Positions 37,654 to 46,878 of a DNA stretch of 64,000 bases are shown here, piece by piece. Below the pieces are notes generated by a model that searched no databases, had not been told where the DNA came from, and saw only the letters and a program-made list of their open reading frames with translations. Where the stretch lies: the IMG/VR virus record IMGVR_UViG_3300027736_000027, positions 1-64,000 of that record, one strand, 5' to 3'. The stretch comes from a virus. Made by a program: the position numbers and the translations under genes. The first letter of the stretch is position 1. The number at the start of each line of letters is the position of its first letter.

Positions 37654-38952
37654 ATGTCAAATAGAATAATTAAAGACTTTAAAGGCTGGAGCCTTATTCA
37701 TGAAAATAAAGGTCCAAATCCTGGTCCAAATCCTTTTCCACCCGGAACCAAAGATTGGGAGGATTGGCAAATGAACGTAGGAGGTGATGTTGAGGACGCG
37801 AACAGAACAGCAGCAGAGGCAGAGGTCGCGAAACAAGCAGCGGCAGAGGCAGAGGCTGCAAAAACTGCCGCTGCAAAAACTGCGGCTGCTGCTGGAACCT
37901 CTGGCACGGCTGGAACATCTGCTGTCACGAAAGCAGTCACATCAGTACCAGCTGCCCCGATTGTACCAACACCGGACTTAACAAAAGCAAATGCGGCTGC
38001 CTTAACTCGTAATGACTGGGCTGCAATACAAACTAAACTAAATGCGGCTGAACTAGCTTTACAGCAGACAACTCTAGTTAACCAGAGTAATCCTGCAAAT
38101 TTTAGTTTTGATAAAAAACCTAACCTAAATCCATTAATTAAAGAGTCTAGGTCAATGACTAAGCTATATGAAGAGCAATTAGTACCAGACGGCTTAGTTG
38201 GCCCAAAAACTTTATCCGCAATTGACACCTTTGTCTCCAACTATAATTCAAATCCGATAAATACCACAAAGCTCCCAGCCGATCCACTTAAGGATAAAGC
38301 GACGGCTACTACAATTAACCCGCTAGTATTAGCTGCAATTATTGCAGCAAGTACCGCACCAACTACTCAGCCGCCATCCGGACCAACCGGACCGGCCGCT
38401 ATTGCAGGTTCAGTATTTGGACCATCTGCAAATATTACAGAGGCTGATTGGGAGCCACAAATGACTAAAGACGCTCAAGGTAAGGACCAATCTACTTATT
38501 TAGAACCTACTTCACTACTACTCCAGGCCGCTAAACTGTTTATCTCTTCAACTTATAAACTGCTTGGCACGAACGAGGACAACATAATTAAAATTATTGA
38601 AAAGTGTGGATCCGCATCTGACTTTTATAAACTTAATGCACTAATATTTCAGTATTTAACTGTAACAGCTAAAAAGGCAGGTATGGATATTGCATATATA
38701 ATAAATGATGAGCTAGAAGGTGATAACAATGACGAAATTAAATTAATTAAAGATGCACTTACTAAATTAAATGTGCAATCGAGTTATGAGCTATATGCTG
38801 AAGGAACCGCTGAAGAAGGGTTTAAAAAGAATAGTTTTAAGATTACTATACCGTCAGGATCTGATCCAGAAACGGTATTACCGACTGCTGTGTATAAAAA
38901 ACTTGAGACTCAATACTTTAATCGGACAGCATCAACTGATATATTTTTATAA
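37654..38952 (+). CDS. Leader-tagged protein with Ala-rich linker and peptidoglycan-binding-like segment (432 aa)
   Basis: Leader MSNRIIKDFKGWSLIHENKG (I-H-E then N). Residues about 45-100 are Ala/Glu/Lys-rich helical and Gly/Thr low complexity. Around residues 175-195 the stretch LVPDGLVGPKTLSAIDTFV resembles a peptidoglycan-binding (PG_binding_1) repeat (D-G-x-x-G-P-x-T). The C-terminal 150 residues are helical and acidic. Likely virion-associated, cell-wall directed. Confidence 0.7.
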   Translation: MSNRIIKDFKGWSLIHENKGPNPGPNPFPPGTKDWEDWQMNVGGDVEDANRTAAEAEVAKQAAAEAEAAKTAAAKTAAAAGTSGTAGTSAVTKAVTSVPAAPIVPTPDLTKANAAALTRNDWAAIQTKLNAAELALQQTTLVNQSNPANFSFDKKPNLNPLIKESRSMTKLYEEQLVPDGLVGPKTLSAIDTFVSNYNSNPINTTKLPADPLKDKATATTINPLVLAAIIAASTAPTTQPPSGPTGPAAIAGSVFGPSANITEADWEPQMTKDAQGKDQSTYLEPTSLLLQAAKLFISSTYKLLGTNEDNIIKIIEKCGSASDFYKLNALIFQYLTVTAKKAGMDIAYIINDELEGDNNDEIKLIKDALTKLNVQSSYELYAEGTAEEGFKKNSFKITIPSGSDPETVLPTAVYKKLETQYFNRTASTDIFL

Positions 38953-38965
38953 CCCAATAAACACT

Positions 38966-40573
38966 ATGAATTACTCCCCAATAATTAAAAGTTACACCAG
39001 TTGGTTAAATGAAAACCTGTTAATAACAGAAGCTGGCGAAGTTGATATTGATCAACTATATAGAGATGGAAACAGCTCAGCAATTATAGACTCTACAGTT
39101 GCCGCAGCCTCTGCTCAAGTTAAAGCTCATCCGGCCTATGCCGAGACACTGAATTGGTGGCGACGCGGTGGCGGAGATACTAATTTATTTCAGTCAATTT
39201 TTAAAAAGCCCTCAGCCCGCAAAAGTGACCGAGCCAATTCATTAAAATCTGCATACTATTGGGCCGGTTCAGGTTCAAATGTAAATATGGGTGCTCAACT
39301 TGCAACATTCTATAAAGTAGCAGACTCAATTATTACAAATGGTGCAAAACTTGGACTTGACGCAACCAAGATAGCTGGTCTCAGCTCTGCGGTTACCGGT
39401 TTAAAACAGGATCAAGCTGCTGGCTTTTTACTTAAAACCACTAGTTTACTTGGAGCATTTATTCCACTGCCGTTGGTTAAAGGTACAGTTACGGTGAGTG
39501 ATGCTGGCCAAGTTGATGTTGCAGCCTCTCTTGCCTCAGCTACACCAAATGCATTTATTTTAAGCCAACTAAAAACCTGGCAAGTTGCAGCAAACGCTGA
39601 TCCTGAACTAGCAAAGGATCCAGCAACTTCATATAAAACTTTAAAATCATATCAAGCAGATCCAGCTAAACTTAACAGCACCTGGCAAGGTAGTTTAAAC
39701 CTAACCGATCCTCAAAGATTAGAAATACTTGATGCTATTAGTGTCAAAACCGCTAATTATATTAAAAAAAATCCAACAATTGAATTAGCTAAGGCCATCT
39801 CAATTGCAACCGACCTGTACATTGTACCAAGGGCCCAGGAATTTAATATACAGCAACAGGCTGCTCAACCAGCGGCAGCTCCAAAAGTAATAATCGCTTC
39901 TTATCCTGGGATTCCAAAGGCTACAGGCGATCCAAATGTACAAAGTGGGCTTAGTTTTTTTCCAGATAATGGAATTACCGTAACTCCAGCAGCCTTGGCT
40001 GGAATAAATGAACTTATTAAAACCGCACTTGCTACCATCACACAAGCTGGTGGAACAATCACTGCGGTTAAAACATATGGTAAGTCATCAACTAGTAAAG
40101 TTGGAACAGATTATAAGTCAGCTTCAGGCACCGGCAATCCAGCTCTTGCAACTGACCGACTTGCTTCAATTAATACTGCTCTCGCTAATGCCCTAACTGC
40201 TAATGGTGTAACGGTTGCTCCAACTATTAATACCGCAGAGAATTTAGCAAAGCCTAACCAGGGACCTGACTGGACAGACAAAGATAAGACTGATCCTAAA
40301 TTTGGTAAACCTGGTGCCAGAACACCTGAATATGATAAGATATATGGTCCATATCGTTTTGCAATGGCATTTATTGAATTAACATATACGGTTCAATCGA
40401 CCGACCCGACTCAACCTGAAGTTACTGCAACTGCAAGTGGCACATGGAAAGTTTATATGAAGTGGGACAATGAATCTATTGAAATAAAATGGCCGCCTAT
40501 TCGAATTGGAGAGTGGCACGTTACTTTACCTAAACTAGGATCAATTGTGGTAGATGCATGTCCAATATTTTAA
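38966..40573 (+). CDS. Leader-tagged large protein with OmpA-like C-terminal region (535 aa)
   Basis: The start at 38966 is chosen because it gives MNYSPIIKSYTSWLNENLLITEAGE, which has L-N-E then N and I-T-E then A; an upstream in-frame ATG at 38771 overlaps the previous gene. The middle is helical and Ala-rich. Near residues 330-430 (FFPDNGITVTPAALAGINELI, TYGKSS, LATDRLASINTALANALTANGV) the spacing resembles an OmpA-like peptidoglycan-binding domain. Fold assignment is tentative. Likely a virion protein. Confidence 0.65.
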   Translation: MNYSPIIKSYTSWLNENLLITEAGEVDIDQLYRDGNSSAIIDSTVAAASAQVKAHPAYAETLNWWRRGGGDTNLFQSIFKKPSARKSDRANSLKSAYYWAGSGSNVNMGAQLATFYKVADSIITNGAKLGLDATKIAGLSSAVTGLKQDQAAGFLLKTTSLLGAFIPLPLVKGTVTVSDAGQVDVAASLASATPNAFILSQLKTWQVAANADPELAKDPATSYKTLKSYQADPAKLNSTWQGSLNLTDPQRLEILDAISVKTANYIKKNPTIELAKAISIATDLYIVPRAQEFNIQQQAAQPAAAPKVIIASYPGIPKATGDPNVQSGLSFFPDNGITVTPAALAGINELIKTALATITQAGGTITAVKTYGKSSTSKVGTDYKSASGTGNPALATDRLASINTALANALTANGVTVAPTINTAENLAKPNQGPDWTDKDKTDPKFGKPGARTPEYDKIYGPYRFAMAFIELTYTVQSTDPTQPEVTATASGTWKVYMKWDNESIEIKWPPIRIGEWHVTLPKLGSIVVDACPIF

Positions 40574-40587
40574 AAATTAATAAATAC

Positions 40588-41235
40588 ATGAAAACTTTTA
40601 AATTTTTATCAATTGCCGTACTTACTATACTGTTGTTTACGGATTCAGTTAAAGAAGCTAGTCCAATAAAATTAGAACACAAAGGCTACACTGCATATTA
40701 CAGTAAAACTCTACACTATTCGGTTAATATTGAATGGTGGGATACCCGAGCCAGACTTGTTTGCCCAGAGTCAAAGGTTCCTAGAAAAGATGCATTTGCA
40801 CCTGATCCATTACTGCCTGCTGAAACTGACCTAATGGGCGACTATAAAGGTTCTGGATTTGACCGAGGTCATATGTGTCCAGCTGCAGATAATCAGTGCA
40901 GTTCTGAATTACAAGCAGAGTGTTTTTATTTTTCAAATATGTCACCACAATACCATTCACTAAATGCTGGTATCTGGAAAACACTAGAGTCTAGAACTCG
41001 TGAACTTGCTACCCAATTTGACTCAGTTAAAGTTTGGTGTGGATCGTTAGGTAGTGCTGGTAAAATTGGAACAGTTACAATTCCAACTCATTGCTGGAAA
41101 GTGATTTTTATTAAAAAAACCAAGGTTTGGGAAGCTTATCTTTTTGAAAATACTAAAGTTCAACCTAAAGACCTAGAGAGTAAATTAACACCGCTTTCAA
41201 AAATCGAAACAATTACCCGTATTAAATTTAAATAG
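40588..41235 (+). CDS. Secreted DNA/RNA non-specific endonuclease (NUC family, 215 aa)
   Basis: Degrades DNA and RNA in a metal-dependent manner. The active-site signature D-R-G-H is present (GFDRGHMCPAADN, residues about 92-104), followed by FYFSNMSPQYHSLN, which supplies the conserved Asn for metal binding. The N-terminus MKTFKFLSIAVLTILLFTDSVKEA is a signal peptide, so the enzyme should leave the cytoplasm. The start at 40588 is preferred over 40558 for that reason. No capsid leader. May degrade DNA in the periplasm or outside the cell. Confidence 0.9.
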   Translation: MKTFKFLSIAVLTILLFTDSVKEASPIKLEHKGYTAYYSKTLHYSVNIEWWDTRARLVCPESKVPRKDAFAPDPLLPAETDLMGDYKGSGFDRGHMCPAADNQCSSELQAECFYFSNMSPQYHSLNAGIWKTLESRTRELATQFDSVKVWCGSLGSAGKIGTVTIPTHCWKVIFIKKTKVWEAYLFENTKVQPKDLESKLTPLSKIETITRIKFK

Positions 41236-41259
41236 TAGAGACTAAACTCCCCTAATTAA

Positions 41260-41294
41260 AAATGGGTCAGTATTTTTTAGATATTGACCCATTT
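41260..41294. terminator. Bidirectional terminator between convergent genes
   Basis: AAATGGGTCA-15 nt-TGACCCATTT, a perfect 10-bp stem between the nuclease gene (plus) and the gene at 41317 (minus); T-rich on the minus-strand side. Confidence 0.75.
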
Positions 41295-41316
41295 GATATT
41301 TTAAAAGAAGTGTATT

Positions 41317-41952
41317 TTACTTTTTACCAGATAAAAATGCAGGTTTTCCGCCTTTTAGTGGCATTTTATTAGTTTCAGGCTTTGCAGATTTAACTGGCTT
41401 ACCGAATAACATTTTAGGCTTCATTGAAGATTCTTCTTCCTCTTCTTCTTCCATTTCCATGTTCTTCTTTGTCATTGGCTTCATTGGCATAGACTTCTTT
41501 GCTGGTTTCATTTTTGCAAATTTCTTGTCAATTGCATCAAGTGCCTCAATTTTTTCCTGCTTCTTAGCCTCAGATAATTCGCTAGCTGACATATTATCCA
41601 TTCTACCCATATTATGTCTGTCGATTTGACGATCTATTTTAGACCGTTGATAGGCATCTGCTTGACCATATAAGGTACGATCCATTTGACGTCCCATACC
41701 CTCAGGCTCTCCACATTCTATACAGTCACCATTATCATCAAACTTATAACAGTCACATGTTGCTAAATCATTACCTTCGTCATCATATCCACTTTCTAAA
41801 TCATTACCTTCGTCATCATATCCACTTTCTTCATAGCGATCATAACGGTTTTGCTTAGGTAACATATTATCATCTCCAGCATTTGGACTAAACATAGAAT
41901 CATGGTGACCTTCATTTACGAATTGACCAAATCTTTTTACTAAATTTTTCAT
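41317..41952 (-). CDS. Leader-tagged acidic protein with Lys/Met-rich tail (211 aa)
   Basis: Leader MKNLVKRFGQFVNEGHH (V-N-E then G), close to the leaders at 3793 and 4396. An 11-residue acidic unit, ESGYDDEGNDL, is repeated in tandem (DNA repeat CTTTCTAAATCATTACC...). A Cys-x-Cys ... Cys-x2-Cys cluster (CDCYKFDDNGDCIEC) may bind zinc, and the C-terminal third is rich in Lys, Met and Pro (KPAKKSMPMKPMTKK) with an E-run. Likely an internal DNA- or scaffold-associated protein. Confidence 0.7.
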   Translation of the reverse strand: MKNLVKRFGQFVNEGHHDSMFSPNAGDDNMLPKQNRYDRYEESGYDDEGNDLESGYDDEGNDLATCDCYKFDDNGDCIECGEPEGMGRQMDRTLYGQADAYQRSKIDRQIDRHNMGRMDNMSASELSEAKKQEKIEALDAIDKKFAKMKPAKKSMPMKPMTKKNMEMEEEEEEESSMKPKMLFGKPVKSAKPETNKMPLKGGKPAFLSGKK

Positions 41953-41981
41953 TTTATTTTTATTTTTTTTTTAATTTTATA

Positions 41982-42416
41982 TTATGGCTCAATATCCTCA
42001 GCCTCTATTCCAGGAATTTCAACTCCTAATCCTAGGGCTTCATCATTAAATTTATTAAAAGCAGCCTCAGCATCTTTCATTGTTTTATTTAATATAATAA
42101 GCGAGTCTTTAAGGGTTTTAACCTTTTCTTTGTCTTCATCAGTTACTGGAGACTTACGAGTTTCAACATCAATTGCCAAAAATTCTTTTTGTTTATCTTT
42201 AAACGCCTTTACTGCAGTTTTACGATCCTGATCTAATTTTTGAAATTTACCGATTTCAGTAGTTTCATCAAATGTTTCAAGATCAGCAGCCGGTGGTTCA
42301 GATTCCATAGAATCGCTAGGTACAGCAGGTACAGCAGGCTGAGCTGCTGGGTCCATTACTGGTGGAGCCTCAACTGTTTCAGATTCTTTAATCCATTCGG
42401 AATATTTATAAATCAT
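41982..42416 (-). CDS. Leader-tagged coiled-coil protein (144 aa)
   Basis: MIYKYSEWIKESE has I-K-E then S. A Pro/Ala-rich linker (about 15-45) is followed by a long charged helix, likely a coiled coil (residues about 55-135). Function unknown; scaffold- or tail-like by shape. Confidence 0.7.
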   Translation of the reverse strand: MIYKYSEWIKESETVEAPPVMDPAAQPAVPAVPSDSMESEPPAADLETFDETTEIGKFQKLDQDRKTAVKAFKDKQKEFLAIDVETRKSPVTDEDKEKVKTLKDSLIILNKTMKDAEAAFNKFNDEALGLGVEIPGIEAEDIEP

Positions 42417-42470
42417 TTTAACTTGACTTTTTATTTATTTATCCAAGAACTTTTATAAATAATTTAGAAT

Positions 42471-42815
42471 ATGAAACATATTACTCTATTTGAAAATTGG
42501 AATACCCAGATTCAGCCAAGTGTGGCCAGTGATAGACCTCTTCGTAAATTAAGTGAATTAGGTATTAATCGACTCTTTAAAGATGAACGCTATGAATATG
42601 AACTATTTCCTAGATTTCGTAGACTGCAGCTTCAACACGATGAGTTTGAAAAGAAACCTAATTTAGCACAATGGTTTATTATGATGCAGAATTCGGATGC
42701 TGAATTTTATACACTGGTTCAAACTGGAGCTCTTGGTCAACCTGATGTTAGAGAACTATTTAGAGACTTAACTCGTCGACGTGCATCTAAAATGAAAAAG
42801 TATAACTTATCATAA
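42471..42815 (+). CDS. Leader-tagged small helical protein (114 aa)
   Basis: Leader MKHITLFENWN (L-F-E then N). The rest is helical and basic (RFRRLQLQHDEF, RDLTRRRASKMKKY), suggesting nucleic-acid binding. The only plus-strand gene in this stretch. Probably packaged. Confidence 0.65.
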   Translation: MKHITLFENWNTQIQPSVASDRPLRKLSELGINRLFKDERYEYELFPRFRRLQLQHDEFEKKPNLAQWFIMMQNSDAEFYTLVQTGALGQPDVRELFRDLTRRRASKMKKYNLS

Positions 42816-42816
42816 G

Positions 42817-43014
42817 TTAACCAGTAATGGACTTAGTGTAATAAGACCATAGTACTTGACAATACTCATACTTTTCTAATTTTTGAAATTCTTTAATTAT
42901 TGGTAAAATATCAACCCAATATTTAGAAGACGTGCCATTATTTAGCAAGTCCCTATACTTGAGTATAAGTTCTAAATTTAAGTCTTCTTTTTCTTTTTCG
43001 TGAATAGTGTACAT
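42817..43014 (-). CDS. Small protein overlapping the deacetylase gene (65 aa)
   Basis: Start at 43014 (MYTIHEKEKEDLNLELILKYRDLL), overlapping the 3' end of the HDAC-like gene by about 60 bp in another frame. The pattern IIKEFQKLEKYEYCQVLW resembles the helical protein at 20977. Probably real given the coding character beyond the overlap. Confidence 0.5.
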   Translation of the reverse strand: MYTIHEKEKEDLNLELILKYRDLLNNGTSSKYWVDILPIIKEFQKLEKYEYCQVLWSYYTKSITG

Positions 43015-43972
43015 GAGAATTTTTATTTTTTCTAGGTTTAACCTCAAGCCGGTAGTCAATATTAATTCCAAGTAGCCGATTAATACATGCAACTAAATCA
43101 TAAGTATGTAAACTTAAGACTGTTGTATAGTCATCGGATCGGTATCCACCAAATAGGGCACATGAAACTGGTAGTGGTCGCCCTAACTTTTCATCCATTA
43201 CTTTTACCCAAGCCCAAAAAAAGTCAGCACATTTAGTCCAATACTCAGTACTACACTGATGGCCTAATTCATCGTCACAATGCGAATCTGCACCATGACA
43301 CCAAACTACATAGCTAATTTTACCCGATAAAATAGCTGGTTCCAAGGTATTTTTAATAAAGTCTACTAAATTTTCATAATATGAATAGTCAATTCCAGTT
43401 GGATTAAAATTAAAATTCTCTGGAATAGCCTCATTTATCTCAGGCTGAAATTCCCGACTGTCCTCTATTGAATTACCGAAGTGGCCGTCTAGGTCTAAAT
43501 AACAACCTCTTTTATTAAATTCTCTCCATATTTTAACTGATGCAATTACCTGTCCACTAAATGTACAAAATCCACTACCACCAGTTGGTCTAGCATGGTG
43601 AAACCCGCTGGTTGGACTGAAACTAACGGTTTCCGGCTCCACTATTGAATTTTTTATAGCTGAATATAGAGAGGCATTTGTGTATCTAACTGAGTTAGCA
43701 AATTGCGGACTCCATTCTAAGCCGTTTGATCTAGATAAGTATCCTCCACTAAAAAAATCATCAACATAATTATCGGTATGGGCTAATTTAAAATCAGCAT
43801 TACCGAATATATTAAAATTTTTAGTTATTGAAAAGTTACTTAATAAATTATTGTCTCTAAGATATTCAATTAATAATTTTGGTTTTAGCGGGCTCTTACT
43901 AAAATTTAAACTGGAATTATTTTCTAAAACCTGTTTTTCGTTATAAAATATTTTAATTAGGTTATTCCTCAT
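42953..43972 (-). CDS. Histone-deacetylase-like (AcuC/HDAC superfamily) enzyme (339 aa)
   Basis: Predicted zinc-dependent amide hydrolase. The HDAC signature is readable: the two active-site histidines in GFHHARP (H125, H126), a metal-binding D-x-D-x-H (LDLDGHFGN, D160/D162/H164), an Asp in CHGADS (D229), and the GGY loop (about 275-277) with the catalytic tyrosine. GSGFCTF also matches. The C-terminus is basic (SRKRKRRLKFR). The substrate could be acetylated host protein, polyamine or other acyl-amide. It is followed by the small gene 42817 on the same strand. Confidence 0.85.
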   Translation of the reverse strand: MRNNLIKIFYNEKQVLENNSSLNFSKSPLKPKLLIEYLRDNNLLSNFSITKNFNIFGNADFKLAHTDNYVDDFFSGGYLSRSNGLEWSPQFANSVRYTNASLYSAIKNSIVEPETVSFSPTSGFHHARPTGGSGFCTFSGQVIASVKIWREFNKRGCYLDLDGHFGNSIEDSREFQPEINEAIPENFNFNPTGIDYSYYENLVDFIKNTLEPAILSGKISYVVWCHGADSHCDDELGHQCSTEYWTKCADFFWAWVKVMDEKLGRPLPVSCALFGGYRSDDYTTVLSLHTYDLVACINRLLGINIDYRLEVKPRKNKNSHVHYSRKRKRRLKFRTYTQV

Positions 43973-43985
43973 AGTATTATTATAC

Positions 43986-44023
43986 CAAAAAAAATGAGCT
44001 AATTTGAGTTAGCTCATTTTTAA
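43986..44023. terminator. Terminator after dnaK, bidirectional
   Basis: AAAAATGAGCTAA-6 nt-TTAGCTCATTTTT, a perfect 13-bp stem with T-runs on both strands, directly downstream of the dnaK stop. Confidence 0.85.
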
Positions 44024-44040
44024 TTACTAAAAAAGTTATA

Positions 44041-45909
44041 TTATTTTACCTCTTCAAAATCGGCATCTGCAACTGGCTCATCAGCAGTAGGCGAAGTAGG
44101 TTCGGCCTGATTGGCTTTATACATATCTTCACTGGCTGCTGTCCAGGCTGCATTTATTGCAGCTAGAGCAGAGTCAATTTTTGAAAGGTCTTTAGCTGAA
44201 TACGCCTCCTTTAACTCAGTTAAAGCGGTTTCAATACCTGTCTTTTTCTCGGCAGGTATTTTATCTCCATATTCATTTAACTGTTTTTCGGTTTGAAAAA
44301 CCATACTATCAGCTTCATTTAATTTCTCAACTTCTTCTTTTACTTTTTTATCAGAATCTGCATTCATTTCAGCCTCACGTTTCATGCGATCAATTTCTTC
44401 TTTGCTTAAACCGCTTTTTGCCTCAATCCTGATATTATGTGATTTACCGGTTGCTTTATCTTTTGCACTTACATTTAAGATACCATTTGCATCAATATCC
44501 AAAGTAACTTCAACCTGAGGTACACCTCTTTGAGCTGGCGGAATTCCATCTAAATTAAATTCACCTAACTTTCTGTTATCTTTTGCCATTGGTCTCTCAC
44601 CTTGAAAAACAACTATTTGAACTGATGGCTGGTTATCCGCCGCTGTACTAAAATCTTGCGATTTTTTAGTTGGAATAGTTGTATTTGACTCTATTAATTT
44701 GGTAAATACTCCACCAACGGTTTCAATACCTAATGATAATGGAGTAACATCTAATAATAATACATCCTTTACATCACCAGATAAAACTCCTCCTTGAATT
44801 GCGGCGCCTAGTGCAACCACTTCATCTGGATTTACACTTCTATTTGGGGCTTTACCAAAGAATTTTTCAACTGCTGCTTGAATGGCTGGAATTCGGGTTG
44901 ATCCACCGACCAGGATAATTTCATCAATATCAGCCGTTGATAAACCTGCATTTTTTAGAGCAGATTTACATGGTTTAATTGTACGCTTAATCAAACTATC
45001 TGATAACTGTTCAAATTTAGCACGAGTAAGTGTTTTAACTAGGTGTTTAGGTATTCCATTTACCGGCATTATATACGGTAAATTAATTTCGGTACTGGTT
45101 GAACTAGATAATTCAACTTTTGCTTTTTCGGCCCCTTCCTTTAATCGTTGCAGAGACATTGGGTCGTGACGCAAATCTAAACCTTCTTCTTTTTTAAATT
45201 CATCGGCTAACCAGTCAATAATTACCTGATCAAAATCATCTCCACCTAGGTGAGTATCTCCATCGGTACTTTTAACCTCAAATACTCCATCACCTAGTTC
45301 AAGAACAGAAACGTCGTGTGTACCGCCTCCGCAATCAAACACAACAATTTTCATCTCTTTGCCTTTTTTATCCATACCATAGGCAAGAGCTGCAGCGGTA
45401 GGCTCATTGATAATTCGCTTTACCGTTAAACCTGCAATTTCGCCGGCCTCTTTGGTTGCCTGACGCTGAGCATCATTAAAGTAAGCAGGTACAGTAATAA
45501 CCGCTTCAGTTACTTCGGTTCCTAAATATTCTTCGGCTGTTTTTTTCATTTTTTGTAAAATGATAGCCGAAATTTCTTGAGCCGTATATTTTCTATCGTC
45601 AATTTCTACACGTGGGCTATTGTTTTCGCCTTTTACTATTAGATAAGGAACTTTTGCAATTTCCTTTACAATCTCAGCATACGTGTGGCCCATAAAACGT
45701 TTAATTGAATAAACTGTTTTTTTAGGATTAGTGATTGACTGTCGTTTTGCTGGATCTCCAACCTTACGTTCGCCGCCTTCTATAAAGGCAACAATTGAAG
45801 GCGTGGTACGTTTTCCTTCATTATTTGCAATAACCACAGGTTCATTACCTTCCATGACTGAAACACAACTATTAGTTGTTCCCAAGTCTATTCCTATTAT
45901 TTTTCCCAT
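44041..45909 (-). CDS. dnaK: DnaK chaperone (Hsp70), Bacteroidetes-like
   Basis: ATP-dependent chaperone, full length (622 residues). The N-terminus [16 protein letters not shown] is the phosphate 1 motif; other Hsp70 blocks are intact ([14 protein letters not shown]-type segment, [45 protein letters not shown]). It ends in an acidic tail (ADADFEEVK) like the bacterial EEVK/EEVD tail. The sequence is clearly of Bacteroidetes type, suggesting capture from a host. The phage copy may support virion assembly or takeover. No grpE or dnaJ is seen in the window. Confidence 0.97.
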   Translation of the reverse strand: MGKIIGIDLGTTNSCVSVMEGNEPVVIANNEGKRTTPSIVAFIEGGERKVGDPAKRQSITNPKKTVYSIKRFMGHTYAEIVKEIAKVPYLIVKGENNSPRVEIDDRKYTAQEISAIILQKMKKTAEEYLGTEVTEAVITVPAYFNDAQRQATKEAGEIAGLTVKRIINEPTAAALAYGMDKKGKEMKIVVFDCGGGTHDVSVLELGDGVFEVKSTDGDTHLGGDDFDQVIIDWLADEFKKEEGLDLRHDPMSLQRLKEGAEKAKVELSSSTSTEINLPYIMPVNGIPKHLVKTLTRAKFEQLSDSLIKRTIKPCKSALKNAGLSTADIDEIILVGGSTRIPAIQAAVEKFFGKAPNRSVNPDEVVALGAAIQGGVLSGDVKDVLLLDVTPLSLGIETVGGVFTKLIESNTTIPTKKSQDFSTAADNQPSVQIVVFQGERPMAKDNRKLGEFNLDGIPPAQRGVPQVEVTLDIDANGILNVSAKDKATGKSHNIRIEAKSGLSKEEIDRMKREAEMNADSDKKVKEEVEKLNEADSMVFQTEKQLNEYGDKIPAEKKTGIETALTELKEAYSAKDLSKIDSALAAINAAWTAASEDMYKANQAEPTSPTADEPVADADFEEVK

Positions 45910-45953
45910 TTTAATAAATTATTTTTAAGTAAATGTACTTTAACTTTAATAAA

Positions 45954-45971
45954 ATTGGCAAGCCTGCCAAA
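45954..45971. promoter_or_regulatory. Inverted repeat upstream of dnaK, possible operator
   Basis: ATTGGCA-AGCC-TGCCAA(T-like) arms, centred about 55 bp upstream of the dnaK start. It is not the CIRCE sequence. Confidence 0.4.
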
Positions 45972-46071
45972 ATTATAAGCCACTTTTTTTAATTTTTGAT
46001 TTTTTGTTGATTTTTGCATAATTTGTCTTTTTAATATACTATATAACAAATTCTATGCCAGTGTATTAAAT

Positions 46072-46086
46072 ATGACAAATTGTCAT
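46072..46086. promoter_or_regulatory. 15-bp palindrome at the end of the gene upstream of dnaK
   Basis: ATGACAA-A-TTGTCAT, perfect arms with one centre base; overlaps the stop codon of the gene at 46083. Possible operator. Confidence 0.35.
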
Positions 46087-46790
46087 GCTTCTTTAAAATA
46101 TTTGTCAATATCGTCAATCCATGAAAATAATTCAGAAACAATAATTGGTCCACCTGTATTAACGGATTGAAATTCTTCTGGATGGTCTTTTATCTTGGTA
46201 AAGGTAATACTATTTGTTATTTGAGAAAAAATACAAGAAAGAGCCTCATATAGGGTCCATTGAATTATTCCTTCAAATTCAACCTCATTTTTTTCGGTAT
46301 CCATATACTCTAAATAGTCATCAATCTGTATAGTTAAGGTACACCAGTCATCAAACTTAATATCAGTTAATGAGTACAGAACATCTTCATCACCAGTCTC
46401 GCCAATCACCTCTAATCCCATTAGAGTTGGATAGCTAATAATATATGGAATCGATATTTCAGATTTTCTAATTTCGCCTAACTTAATTAAATACAGTTCA
46501 GTTGGCTCAATTAAACTAAGCCCAACCGGCTTATTAATAATTGATAAAATTTCATCAAATGGTACAATTAATAGAGATTTACTAAATGCAAACTCTAAGT
46601 CTTCTTGATACTGTGCAAAAAGTAATAATAAGTCAGTAATGGTTAAAAATTCTTCAATTTCTATACTATATTGAAAATACCAAGTAATTGGTAAATCTGA
46701 ATCAGAGATAAGTCTATCATTCCAGGAGAGGGTAGATTCATCCCAAAATGAAAAATATAGACCTGATTTTTTTATTATAATCTTTTCCAT
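46083..46790 (-). CDS. Acidic hypothetical protein (235 aa)
   Basis: MEKIIIKKSGLYFSFWDESTLSWNDRLI... Acidic, mixed alpha/beta, with no leader and no recognised family. It is directly upstream of dnaK in the same direction (173 bp gap with two inverted repeats), so it may share regulation. Function unknown. Confidence 0.6.
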   Translation of the reverse strand: MEKIIIKKSGLYFSFWDESTLSWNDRLISDSDLPITWYFQYSIEIEEFLTITDLLLLFAQYQEDLEFAFSKSLLIVPFDEILSIINKPVGLSLIEPTELYLIKLGEIRKSEISIPYIISYPTLMGLEVIGETGDEDVLYSLTDIKFDDWCTLTIQIDDYLEYMDTEKNEVEFEGIIQWTLYEALSCIFSQITNSITFTKIKDHPEEFQSVNTGGPIIVSELFSWIDDIDKYFKEA

Positions 46791-46878
46791 TCTATATTAT
46801 TTATTTAGTATAACTATATTACACCAATTAATATTAAAGATCTCTTAAATAAATAAAACAAATAAATATATTAATTAT

